Below, one piece after another: positions 14,499 to 22,949 of a stretch of 64,000 bases of DNA; positions within the stretch are counted from its first letter, which is position 1, and each line of letters starts with the position of its first letter. The DNA is from Isoalcanivorax indicus (GTDB lineage: Bacteria > Pseudomonadota > Gammaproteobacteria > Pseudomonadales > Alcanivoracaceae), in the NCBI RefSeq assembly GCF_003259185.1, contig NZ_QGMP01000001.1, forward strand, positions 1 to 64,000, written 5' to 3'. Made by a program: the position numbers and the translations under genes. The notes under the pieces were generated by a model that did not search any database, was not told the DNA's origin, and saw nothing but the letters and a program-made list of their open reading frames with translations.

Positions 14499-14924
14499 AT
14501 GCTGATGAGCCTCGGAGAGAATGTCCTCAGTACGTATCTGCACTTCCGGGATAATGGCGCGGCAAGTACGGTTCCCGTATCCGATGCCTTCTGGAGTGAA
14601 CTGACGGCCGGTGAGCTCCAGCACCTGAATCAGGGTCGCTTGATGTCTGCCTTCACATTTTCCGCGCCGTGGCCAACATGGGAGCGTCATCCCGCCGGCG
14701 AGGAGCTGGTCCTGTTGCTTTCTGGCGTGGCGACAATGGTACTGGATGAGTCAGACCAAGAGCGCGAGGTGCAACTGAGCACGCCTGGTGATTTTGTGCT
14801 TGTTCCCAGGAATATCTGGCACACCGCGAGAACACAGGTAAAGACCACGATGCTCTTCCTTACACCGGGAGAGGGGACTGAGCACCGTGAAGTCGGCGCC
14901 ACGTCTTTAGGATCCACAACATGA
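14499..14924 (+). CDS. Cupin-domain protein
   Basis: A 141-residue single-domain cupin. ATG 14499 follows AAAGGGAG. The beta-barrel motifs are WERHPAGEELVLLLSGVATM (cupin motif 1, His and Glu ligands) and PGDFVLVPRNIWHTA (motif 2, closing His). Probably a metal-binding cytoplasmic protein, enzyme or sensor of unknown substrate. The stop overlaps the next start (ATGA), so it is translationally coupled to the DUF2938-like membrane gene. Confidence 0.8.
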   Translation: MLMSLGENVLSTYLHFRDNGAASTVPVSDAFWSELTAGELQHLNQGRLMSAFTFSAPWPTWERHPAGEELVLLLSGVATMVLDESDQEREVQLSTPGDFVLVPRNIWHTARTQVKTTMLFLTPGEGTEHREVGATSLGSTT

Positions 14925-15424
14925 CTCTTCAGGCGACACACATCATTGCCGCGATCCTCATCGGCATGGGCGCGACTCTGGTCATGGACCTTTGGGGCTA
15001 TTTCCAGCGCAAGGTGATGGGTATTCCGCCGCTCAATTACTGCCTGGTGGGCCGTTGGCTCCGTCATATGCCGGACGGCAAATTTGCTCATCAGAGCATC
15101 CTGGCTGCGGCATCGAAGCCCGGGGAATGCACCGTGGGCTGGGTGGCCCACTATGCCATTGGAGTTGTTTTCGCTGGTGCCCTGCTTCTGATCACTTCGC
15201 CCGGCTGGATACAGCAACCAACGCTTGCTCCGGCGCTCTTTGTGGGTCTGGCGACCATAGCGATCCCGTTTCTGGTCATGCAGCCCGCCTTTGGCTTGGG
15301 AATCGCTGCTGCGAAAACGCCGAATCCGCGCAGAGCCCGGATGCTGAGCCTGGCAGCGCATACATCATTTGGGCTGGGCTTGTATCTCGCCGCACTGGCG
15401 TTCGGCCCGGTATTGGCACGTTAA
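14921..15424 (+). CDS. DUF2938-like membrane protein
   Basis: A 167-residue membrane protein with four predicted helices (HIIAAILIGMGATLVMDLWG, HYAIGVVFAGALLLI, LFVGLATIAIPFLVMQPAFG and FGLGLYLAALAFG). The GMGATLVMDLWG start, the VGRWLRHMPDGKF segment and GWVAHYAIGVVFAG resemble the DUF2938 family of unknown function. It overlaps the cupin gene by 4 bases, which suggests a shared role. Confidence 0.8.
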   Translation: MTLQATHIIAAILIGMGATLVMDLWGYFQRKVMGIPPLNYCLVGRWLRHMPDGKFAHQSILAAASKPGECTVGWVAHYAIGVVFAGALLLITSPGWIQQPTLAPALFVGLATIAIPFLVMQPAFGLGIAAAKTPNPRRARMLSLAAHTSFGLGLYLAALAFGPVLAR

Positions 15425-15468
15425 ACGGAGCATCGCTGCGCTGGTAAGCATGAACCGGAGGGCAAGGT

Positions 15469-15873
15469 ATGGCAAAACTACGCAAGCCAAACAGCTCACG
15501 CAAGCCGCCCGTCCCCTCGAGTGACCACGGCCAGATTCATGACTGGATCAGCAAGCGGGTCATGCCTGGCCTGAATCCGATGGTTCGCAAGCTGGACGAG
15601 ATGATCTGCGAGGAACACAGCGGGCTTCAATATGCTATCAAGTGGCAGAATGCGTACTACGGCCTTCCCGAGTTAGGTTGGGTCATTGAGATCGCAGCGT
15701 ACGACGTGTCTGTGAACATTGTCTTTCTTGGTGGTGCTGACTTTGATGTGCCGCCGCCGTTGGGCGAGAGCGATCGTTCCCGGTATATCAAACTGAAAAC
15801 GCTGGAGGAGGCCGCGGCGCCGGAGATCCGCCAATGGATCAGGCAAGCGGGCCGCCGTCCGGGTTGGACATAG
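15469..15873 (+). CDS. DUF1801-like protein
   Basis: A 134-residue cytoplasmic protein resembling the DUF1801 (YdhG-type) fold: helical start, then the KLDEMICEEHSGLQYAIKW block followed by YYGLPELGWVIEIAAY and the late RYIKLKTLEEAAAPEIRQWI helices. ATG 15469 follows GGAGGGC. The function of the family is not established. The N-terminal 20 residues are basic and Pro/Ser-rich. Confidence 0.75.
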   Translation: MAKLRKPNSSRKPPVPSSDHGQIHDWISKRVMPGLNPMVRKLDEMICEEHSGLQYAIKWQNAYYGLPELGWVIEIAAYDVSVNIVFLGGADFDVPPPLGESDRSRYIKLKTLEEAAAPEIRQWIRQAGRRPGWT

Positions 15874-15888
15874 CAAGGAGGGCAACGC

Positions 15889-16719
15889 ATGAGCGAAAAA
15901 ATGCCTGCGACAGATACCCCGGAAAGCTGGGGCGCGGCCAGCCGGGGTTATGCAGAGGACGTCGCACCGGTCCTGATGCGCGCTTTTACTGAGCCGTTGG
16001 TCGAGCGACTTGCTGTGGATCACAGCGCGGAGGTGCTGGAAGTAGGTGCTGGTTCCGGAGTGCTTACCGAAGCGCTGTTTCCCCGGGTGAAGTCGGTGAT
16101 GGCCACCGATTTTGCCCCGAAGATGGTTGATGTGCTGCGTGAGCGGCTGCAGGCGGCGGGGGCTGTGAACGTCCAGTGTAAAGTCATGGACGGTCAGGCT
16201 CTGGCGTTCCCTGACGCGAGTTTCGATGCCGCAGCGTCCAGCTTCGCGCTGATGTTCTTCCCGGATCGGGTAAAAGGCTTTGCGGAGCTGTGCCGCGTGG
16301 TGCGTCCTGGCGGCCGCGTGGCCGTGACCGGTTGGGCTGGTCCGGACCGGTTCGAGTCGTTCGGGCTTTTTCTGGCTGCCGTGCAGGCCGCATTCCCGGA
16401 TATGCCGGCGCCGCCGTCCCCGCCGCCTGTTTTTCGCCTGTCTGATCCTGCGGCTTTCAAGTCAGAGATGGAGGCCGCCGGGTTTCGTGATGTCCAGGTA
16501 GAGTTTGTTGCACGTGAACTGGAATTGCCTGACTTCGACGGACTGTGGCGCATGATGACGGCGGGCGCGCCGCCCGTGCAGGCGTTGCTGGATCGCGTTG
16601 GCCCTTCCGGCAAAGAGCGCCTCCGCGAGCGCCTGTACGCGATCATCGAGGAGCGGTTCCCGGGCGGCATCATCAAGGTAACCAATGTGGCGACCCTGGG
16701 CGTGGGTGTCGCCCCGTGA
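15889..16719 (+). CDS. Class I SAM-dependent methyltransferase
   Basis: A 276-residue methyltransferase of the UbiE/type-11 group. ATG 15889 follows AAGGAGGGC. SAM-binding motif I is VLEVGAGSGVLTEALF, motif II is VMATDFAPKMVDVL, and FPDASFDAAASSFALMFF is the post-motif strand, followed by LCRVVRPGGRVAVTGWAG. The substrate is unknown. It lies 15 bases after the DUF1801-like gene in the same transcription direction. Confidence 0.9.
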   Translation: MSEKMPATDTPESWGAASRGYAEDVAPVLMRAFTEPLVERLAVDHSAEVLEVGAGSGVLTEALFPRVKSVMATDFAPKMVDVLRERLQAAGAVNVQCKVMDGQALAFPDASFDAAASSFALMFFPDRVKGFAELCRVVRPGGRVAVTGWAGPDRFESFGLFLAAVQAAFPDMPAPPSPPPVFRLSDPAAFKSEMEAAGFRDVQVEFVARELELPDFDGLWRMMTAGAPPVQALLDRVGPSGKERLRERLYAIIEERFPGGIIKVTNVATLGVGVAP

Positions 16720-16782
16720 TGAGAGCCCACAGGTACTGCTGATCGGGCTGAAACGAAGTGCAGCGTATGCCGAGGTGCAAAT

Positions 16783-17172
16783 ATGATGGCTTACACCATG
16801 GTAGGCACGCAGGATCTGGAGAAAGCGCGGGCGTTTTACGACCCCGTTTTTGACAACATGGCACTGGAAGTCTGCTGGGAAGATGAGGCCTGTGTCTCTT
16901 ACGGCAAGAACGATGATCTGAGTTTCCCGCGTTTCTTCGTCGGCTATCCGTTTGATGGCAAGCCGGCCAATGTCGGCAACGGCGTCATGACCGCGTTCCA
17001 GTTTGAAGAAACGAATCAGGTGGATCGTCTTTACGAGTTGGCCATGCAGCACGGCGGCAGTTCAGAAGGTGAGCCCGGCTACCGGCCCCAGTACGCCGAG
17101 GGCTTTTACGCTGCTTACGTCCGCGATCCGGATGGCAACAAGCTGGCGTTTGTGATGTATCCGAAAGAGTAA
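16783..17172 (+). CDS. VOC-family protein
   Basis: A 129-residue single-unit VOC protein. The start MMAYTMVGTQDLEKARAFYD and the end GFYAAYVRDPDGNKLAFVMY are the standard halves of the fold. In this subgroup the second metal ligand is often lost; here the last strand ends LAFVMY rather than carrying the usual Glu. The substrate is unknown. It is the last gene of the + strand run; the 63 bases before it have no clear terminator. Confidence 0.85.
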   Translation: MMAYTMVGTQDLEKARAFYDPVFDNMALEVCWEDEACVSYGKNDDLSFPRFFVGYPFDGKPANVGNGVMTAFQFEETNQVDRLYELAMQHGGSSEGEPGYRPQYAEGFYAAYVRDPDGNKLAFVMYPKE

Positions 17173-17301
17173 ACATCATCGCGAAATCCGCAGCAGTAGG
17201 CGTTATGGAGAAGCGATACGCTGAACCTGTCCGTCCGTCAGGATTTCGGCGCGTGATGAAGCCGGGCAATACGGGTGATACGATAGGAAAGGCGATCAAC
17301 A

Positions 17302-18900
17302 TCATAGTGGCGATGGCGTGGGCATAAAAAGTCGGCGCTCCAGCAACAGGGCTTCGGCGAAGGGCTCGCTATGGGTCACCACCATCAGGCTGCCCTGATA
17401 CTGCCTCAGTACATCTGCCAGTAGCGCCTGACTCTCCAGATCCAGATGGTTATCCGGCTCATCCAGCAACAGGAGCTGCGCAGTCTCTGGTCCCATCAGG
17501 CAGCAAGCCAGAGCGACTTTCAGCTTCTCGCCGCCGCTGAGCTGGCCAATCGGTCGCAGTGCCTGTTCCCCCTTTATTCTCAATAACGCCAGCCGATCCC
17601 TGTAGGCGGTTTCAAGCCAACCAGGGTTCAGACTCTGAAAGTTGTCCAGTGCGCTATCGTCCGGATTCAGAATGCTCAGGTGCTGGTCGAGTCGACGCAC
17701 AGAGCCCCGCCGGTCAATCTTTCCGGATAGCGGGTCGATGCCGCCGCAGATCGCGGCAAGCAGGGTTGATTTGCCGCTGCCATTGGCGCCGTGCAGTCGC
17801 CAGCGCTCGCCGTTCTGGATGTGTTCGTTCAGTGGTGGCATGTTGCGGATCCATGGCAGCCGCACATCCCGCAGTGTCAGTACGGCGCCGGAGATCGGCG
17901 CCGGTTCGGTCAGGCGAAAGCCCAGGGCATCATTCCGGCCAAGCACCGATTCGGCGATCTGAACGCGCTGCTGTTGCGCATCAAGGGCCGCCTGATGCTT
18001 GTACGCGATACGTCCCCCGGTGGCTTCACTCCGATCCTTGCGCGCATCCTGCAGGACCTTTGGCATATCCCCCTTGCGCGCTTTTGCACGCCCTCTGGCG
18101 GCACGCTGCTCATGTCGTTCCCGCTCAAGCTGTTGCTGATGCCGCTCCTTTCTTAGTGCCTGACGTGCATGAGTCTTGTCATGCTGTGCCTTTTCCAGAA
18201 GACCCAACCGCGCCTGCTCATAGGCTGCAAAGCCCTGGCCATGCCATTGCAGGGCTCCGTGGCGCAGTTCGAGCAGTTGGCTGAAGGAGTCAAGCAGGGC
18301 CCTGTCATGGGTAATCACCAGCGCTCCGCCCGTTCGCTGGTGGATCCAGCGCATCAGCCATTCCCGTCCGCTCTGATCGAGGTGATTGGTCGGTTCGTCG
18401 AGTATCAGAAAGGTATCAGCTTGCCGGGACAGCTTCAGCAGGTGCAGCCGGGTGCGCTGTCCTCCACTCAAGGTGCGAAGGGGGGAGGTCAGGATGTCGG
18501 GGGCGAGCTGGAACTGTGCCAGAAGGGCTTCAAGTTCTTGCCGGAGTCCCCACTGCTCGTCAAGCGTGGCGAGGTCATCGACACGTCCCGTTCCGGCCAT
18601 CAGCCGATCAAGAGCGGCCAGCGGGGCCGCAACGCCCAGGAATGTGGCCACGTTTTCGGCACCCGGATTTTCGGCGGCACGCTGTGACAGGAACCGCACA
18701 GGCACTCGCTGCTGAACGATACCTTGCTGCGGCGTGCGCAGGCCCGCCAGACATTCGGCCAGCAGCGTCTTGCCGGCGCCGTTGGGACCAATCAGGGCTA
18801 CAGGCATAGCGGCAAGATGCACATCCAGTGCCTGGAAAACGGGGGGTGCAGGTTCGAAAGTGACGGTCAGATCCGTCGCGGAAATACAGGCCATCGCCAT
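17302..18900 (-). CDS. ABC-F family ATPase
   Basis: A 532-residue soluble protein with two fused ABC ATPase domains and no membrane segment, the ABC-F layout. Domain 1: Walker A LIGPNGAGKTLLAE, signature LSGGQRTRL, Walker B LILDEPTNHLD. The charged linker of about 80 residues (HARQALRKERHQQQLERERH and RAARGRAKARKGD) follows. Domain 2: Walker A LHGANGSGKSTLLAA, LSGGEKLKV and LLLDEPDNHLDLE. ABC-F proteins act on ribosomes, some giving antibiotic resistance, but the subgroup cannot be fixed here. ATG 18900 was chosen for the AGAGG site upstream; 18909 is possible. Confidence 0.9.
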   Translation of the reverse strand: MAMACISATDLTVTFEPAPPVFQALDVHLAAMPVALIGPNGAGKTLLAECLAGLRTPQQGIVQQRVPVRFLSQRAAENPGAENVATFLGVAAPLAALDRLMAGTGRVDDLATLDEQWGLRQELEALLAQFQLAPDILTSPLRTLSGGQRTRLHLLKLSRQADTFLILDEPTNHLDQSGREWLMRWIHQRTGGALVITHDRALLDSFSQLLELRHGALQWHGQGFAAYEQARLGLLEKAQHDKTHARQALRKERHQQQLERERHEQRAARGRAKARKGDMPKVLQDARKDRSEATGGRIAYKHQAALDAQQQRVQIAESVLGRNDALGFRLTEPAPISGAVLTLRDVRLPWIRNMPPLNEHIQNGERWRLHGANGSGKSTLLAAICGGIDPLSGKIDRRGSVRRLDQHLSILNPDDSALDNFQSLNPGWLETAYRDRLALLRIKGEQALRPIGQLSGGEKLKVALACCLMGPETAQLLLLDEPDNHLDLESQALLADVLRQYQGSLMVVTHSEPFAEALLLERRLFMPTPSPL

Positions 18901-19002
18901 GGACAACACCTCTGTAACACCAGGGAATAAACCGGGTTCAGAGTGCTGACTTCATTGGCGTGACTCCTGCGTGGTGGGACAGTGCCTGGTGGGATAGCTC
19001 AC

Positions 19003-19022
19003 GGCCATTCTATCGAATGGCC
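19003..19022. other. Perfect 8-base inverted repeat downstream of the CHAT gene
   Basis: GGCCATTC (19003-19010) and GAATGGCC (19015-19022) flank a TATC loop. It lies between the end of the CHAT gene and the start of the ABC-F gene, both on the minus strand. There is no T-run, so it is either a factor-dependent stop, a processing hairpin or an operator; this cannot be decided. Confidence 0.45.
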
Positions 19023-19069
19023 AAAGGGGCGGCAATGGAAGGCCGGCTCCGGGGCCGGTGCCTGGAAGG

Positions 19070-22000
19070 TCAGAGCCAGTTGCCCATCAGAATAAACGGC
19101 GCCCAGTAATAGGGGTGACTGAAAGGCTGGTCCGGGTTGGTGATATACGGCTCAGGCACATTGCCTGATGCAGGCCTGGCCAGACCGCGTGTCAGGTTTT
19201 CCGGTACGGCAGAGAGGTCCATCTGGCCGCCCAGCAACGCCAGTTGGGCGCGACGAAGTGCTTCGGCCTTGTGCGTCTGCGCGTGCACCCGATGGTCGTA
19301 GAACTGCTGCATGAACAGGCCGGTGCTGGCATCGGCGACCGGCCACAAGGTGGCAATGACCGCTCGCGCGCCCTGACGCTGGGCCATCACACCGAAGCCC
19401 TCGACTTCGCGCCCGTTATCTCCCGGACCGCCCACGGCGGTATCGCACGCCGACAGGGTGAGCAGATCAACCTCATGCAGGGGGAAGGCGCCATGGCGAA
19501 AGTCTTCCAGACTGAGTCGTTGATCGTTCCCGAGCACCAGGAAGGAATCCGCTTCAGTGCCGTGCCCGAAATGAAAGTGGCTGGCGATATGCACCACCGG
19601 ATACGCGTCTTCGAGTATTTCGGTCAATGCGTCGGCATCAAATTCGCCATCCAGATGAATGCTGCCGTGCAACATGCCGCCGTCGGGATTGCGCAACGGA
19701 TCGCGCACCACCGAGTGCAGCTCGAACGGCACCGCGGGCAGGGCAGAGAAACCGGCGGCCGCTTCGCTCACTCCCAGGCCAGCGACGCGCCAATCGGTGC
19801 GTGGCGGCGCGGTCAGATTGGCGCGGGCGGCGGCGGTGTAAATGCTGAGGGCATAGTCTTCAACCAGCCAGCGTTCGCCGGAGTGCAGGGCGGCCAGCGG
19901 CAAGTAACGGAGATTGGCGTCCAGGCCCAGCATCAGCACGCGCGCCTGGGCTTGCTGCAGATCATCATGGACGGGGGCAATCAGCACGTCATAGAGCGCG
20001 CGTGCTGGCGCCTGCGGATCGCGTCGCGGGTCCTGGAGGACCTGCCGATAGGCAAGGATCAGGCGGTTGAGTTCAGCTTCGCTGATGGCGCTGTCGCGAT
20101 GGAGTTGTACATCGGCCGTGGTGACGAGAATGCGCAGCCGCTCTGGTGTCACCAGATAATGCAGCAGTACGGTGCCCGGGCCGAGCTGCCGGAGTGTGCC
20201 TTGCAGTGCGCGCAGGCTGTCGAGGTCGTGTTCGGCAAAGGCCATGGCCCGTTCCGGGCCGAGTGCAGCAAAGGCGGATCGCAAGTCCTGGAGATGGGTC
20301 TGGTAGGCCTGTCTGGCTACAGCCAGATCTGCCTGCAAGGTCTGATAGCGCGCCTGCTGTGAGGCGTCTCTGGCGGTGCGGGGAACGCGTGACAGTTCGC
20401 CGTACTCGCGGCCGAGGGCGGCCAGGTTGTCGCCGATCTCCTGGTAGCGCGCCGCCCATGGCGCTTCGAAAGCGTTGCTGCTTGCTTCGCCAGCGAGACC
20501 TGTTGCGCGCTGGTCACGGCGCACGAAGTCCACATACTCCTGTTCCTTGAGCAGGCCGAGTATCTGTTCGGCCTCGCCCAGACGCCCCTGGCTGATGAGC
20601 AGGTCGGCCAGTTCGGTGTAGACGACGCGTTTGTCTGCGAGCAGAGACATTTGCAACGCGGCATCCAGCGTCTGCGCGCCAGCGCGCAATGACTGGATGG
20701 CGTTGACCGCGCGCTTGCCATAAAAGGCAGCTTCATAAGGCCGATTCAGCAACAGTAAAAGCTGTTGCAGTGCATGGTTAACCTGCCATTGCAGCGCTGG
20801 AACGGACGCCATGTCTGCGGCTATCAGGGTTTCTTCATAGATGGCCAGTGCTTGCTCATAGTGGCCACGCTTCTGGAGTACACGGCCTCGCGCGAATGCT
20901 GCACTGTGTTGCGCCGAGAAGCCTATGTCCTGATAGATCGTCTGCGCTTGCTGATAGTGGCGCAGGGCTCTGGCATGTTTGCCCTGGGCTTCGTACACGC
21001 TGCCCATGCCGTACAGGCTGGCCGCTTCGGCATGGCGGCGGTGTGTGCGGCGGGCGATGCGCAGTGCCTGTTTGTGGTGGGCCAGCGCGGCGTCAAGTTG
21101 GCCCCGCTGCTGGAGGGCGTTGGCTCTGTTATTGAGTGCGGCGCGCTCGCCGTCGCGGTCGCCACTGTCGCGCATGATCTCGATCGCTTGCTGATAGTAT
21201 TCCAGCGCCTGCCCGGATTGGCCGAGTTGATGGTGGGTCACGCCAAGGTGCATCAGCGAGCGGCCTTCCCAATCGCGATCGCCCTGCGCGCGATAGCGCG
21301 CCAATGCCTGCTCGCCATGGGTCAGCGCAAGTGCATACTGGCCGAGTTCGCCGTACAGGACATACAGGTTGTTGTGAATCAGTGCTTGCAGCGAGATGTC
21401 TTCGGCCTGCTGCGCGCTGTCCAGCGCATGGGACAGTGTTTCGACGGCGAGCGGGTTGTTTCCCTGGAGCTGATACAGGGTACCGATATAAAACAGGGCT
21501 TCACTTTCAAGACGTACATTTTCAAGACTGTCGTCGCTGATTTCGCGGGCGATGACCAGTACCTGCTGATACTCCGTCAATGCGGCGGCGTACTGGCCCA
21601 GATCCTGATACAGCAGAGCGAGGCGTCGTCGTGAGCGTGCTTCGCCAGCTAAATCGCCGAGCTCGGCGCGCTTGAGTAATGCTTGCTGGTAGTGCTCCAT
21701 GGCTTGGGGATAAAACGCCAGGCGCTCATAGACGATGCCGAGGTTGTTATGGGTGGTGCCCTCTGCCTCGAGCGCCGCAACCTCGCGGTGAATCTGCAAC
21801 GCTTGCTGATAATGCTCCCGGGCCTCTTCCAGCGCACCAAGGCTCAGAGAAACGTCGCCGAGATCCTGAAGTGCCCCGCCTTCGCGGCTGCGATCGCCCA
21901 GTTCACGATGAAGGGCCAGGGCTTGCTCATAGTGACTGCGTGCGCAGGCGTACTGTCCAAGGTCTTCATATTCGTAGCCGAGGGCGTGCAAGGTCTCGGC

Positions 22001-22189
22001 TTCGCCGTGCCGGTCGCCGAGTTGGCGGTGCTGCGCCAGCGTGGCTTCGAGCTCAGGCTCGCTGCACACCGGTGACGGCGGGGTGCCCTTGTGCAGACTG
22101 GCGCAACCACTGAAGCTGGCCAACAGGCACAGGAGCGGCAGCAGGGGATGGTTTTTCCGGGTGGTGTATCCCAATGGCAGCATGGCCAT
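19070..22189 (-). CDS. Lipoprotein with TPR array and C-terminal CHAT protease domain
   Basis: A 1039-residue protein. Residues 1-29 form a lipoprotein signal peptide ending LLASFSGC (Cys29). Residues about 45-480 are about ten TPR units (recurring A-x-x-Y-Y-Q-Q-A-L; GDRxGE between units). After a helical linker comes a CHAT domain (about 690-1039), a caspase-like peptidase fold, with the expected catalytic His871 in VVHIASHFHF and Cys915 in LLTLSACDTA. Most CHAT proteins with known roles are cytoplasmic; this one should be membrane-anchored and face the periplasm or surface. It begins 9 bases after rsmE and is probably co-transcribed with bioA-rsmE. The substrate is unknown. Confidence 0.85.
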   Translation of the reverse strand: MAMLPLGYTTRKNHPLLPLLCLLASFSGCASLHKGTPPSPVCSEPELEATLAQHRQLGDRHGEAETLHALGYEYEDLGQYACARSHYEQALALHRELGDRSREGGALQDLGDVSLSLGALEEAREHYQQALQIHREVAALEAEGTTHNNLGIVYERLAFYPQAMEHYQQALLKRAELGDLAGEARSRRRLALLYQDLGQYAAALTEYQQVLVIAREISDDSLENVRLESEALFYIGTLYQLQGNNPLAVETLSHALDSAQQAEDISLQALIHNNLYVLYGELGQYALALTHGEQALARYRAQGDRDWEGRSLMHLGVTHHQLGQSGQALEYYQQAIEIMRDSGDRDGERAALNNRANALQQRGQLDAALAHHKQALRIARRTHRRHAEAASLYGMGSVYEAQGKHARALRHYQQAQTIYQDIGFSAQHSAAFARGRVLQKRGHYEQALAIYEETLIAADMASVPALQWQVNHALQQLLLLLNRPYEAAFYGKRAVNAIQSLRAGAQTLDAALQMSLLADKRVVYTELADLLISQGRLGEAEQILGLLKEQEYVDFVRRDQRATGLAGEASSNAFEAPWAARYQEIGDNLAALGREYGELSRVPRTARDASQQARYQTLQADLAVARQAYQTHLQDLRSAFAALGPERAMAFAEHDLDSLRALQGTLRQLGPGTVLLHYLVTPERLRILVTTADVQLHRDSAISEAELNRLILAYRQVLQDPRRDPQAPARALYDVLIAPVHDDLQQAQARVLMLGLDANLRYLPLAALHSGERWLVEDYALSIYTAAARANLTAPPRTDWRVAGLGVSEAAAGFSALPAVPFELHSVVRDPLRNPDGGMLHGSIHLDGEFDADALTEILEDAYPVVHIASHFHFGHGTEADSFLVLGNDQRLSLEDFRHGAFPLHEVDLLTLSACDTAVGGPGDNGREVEGFGVMAQRQGARAVIATLWPVADASTGLFMQQFYDHRVHAQTHKAEALRRAQLALLGGQMDLSAVPENLTRGLARPASGNVPEPYITNPDQPFSHPYYWAPFILMGNWL

Positions 22190-22198
22190 GGCAGGCGC

Positions 22199-22948
22199 CT
22201 ACTGTGAAGTGGATGGGTCTTGTGAGAGGGACAGATCGGCCATCGTCCACAAGGCCGCCAGCAAGGCGACCGGCGCTGTCTCGGCGCGGAGGACGCGGTT
22301 GCCGAGGGCGAAGGCGATGAAGCCGGCGTCTTGGGCGGCGGTCAGCTCGCCCTCGGTCAAGCCGCCTTCCGGGCCCGTCAGCAGGGCAAGGCTGCTGGCG
22401 GCGCGCAGCTGCGCGGGCGCCAGCGGTTGTTCGCCGGGATGGGCAATCAGTTTCAGGTCGGCATCGGTATGTTGCACGAAGGTGGTCAGCGGCAGCGGTG
22501 GCAGGATCGTCGGGACGCGGTTCAGGCCGCACTGCTCGCAGGCACTGATGGCCACCTGTTGCCAGTGGCGGCATTTCTTTTCCAGCCGTTCGCCATCCAG
22601 CCGCACGTCGGTACGTTCGGTCAGCAGCAATTGAAAGGCGGCGGCGCCCAGTTCGGTGGCTTTCTGGATGGCGTAATCCATGCGTTCGCCCTTGATCATC
22701 GGCAGGGCGACGGTCACGGGCCAGGGCGCGCTGCGGTCGTCGTGGCTGTGCGCGTAAGGAATGGCGGTGACGCTCTTCTTGCTGATGGCGCTGATGCGCG
22801 CCGACCATTCGCCGCCGTCGCCGTTGAACAGGCTGATCTCGTCGCCCACCGCCATGCGCAGCACGCGGGCGATATGGTGACTGGCGTCCTCACCCAGTTC
22901 GGTGGGCGTGTCGAGGGCGAAGGGCTGCGGGTCATAAAAGCGGCGCAT
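22199..22948 (-). CDS. rsmE: 16S rRNA (uracil-1498-N3)-methyltransferase RsmE
   Basis: A 249-residue SPOUT-class methyltransferase that methylates N3 of U1498 in 16S rRNA. Family features: MRRFYDPQPF at the start of the PUA-like domain, LRMAVGDEISLFNGDG, the MDYAIQKATELGAAAFQLLLTERT block, and the C-terminal knot region LLTGPEGGLTEGEL, where GPEGG contributes to SAM binding. The length is normal. It starts one base after the bioA stop on the same strand, and is followed by the CHAT gene. Confidence 0.93.
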   Translation of the reverse strand: MRRFYDPQPFALDTPTELGEDASHHIARVLRMAVGDEISLFNGDGGEWSARISAISKKSVTAIPYAHSHDDRSAPWPVTVALPMIKGERMDYAIQKATELGAAAFQLLLTERTDVRLDGERLEKKCRHWQQVAISACEQCGLNRVPTILPPLPLTTFVQHTDADLKLIAHPGEQPLAPAQLRAASSLALLTGPEGGLTEGELTAAQDAGFIAFALGNRVLRAETAPVALLAALWTMADLSLSQDPSTSQ

Positions 22949-22949
22949 G

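Noticed and set aside
19244-20362. Plus-strand frames opposite the CHAT gene
   Set aside because: Composition is typical of antisense shadows, and the TPR and CHAT motifs on the minus strand are unambiguous.
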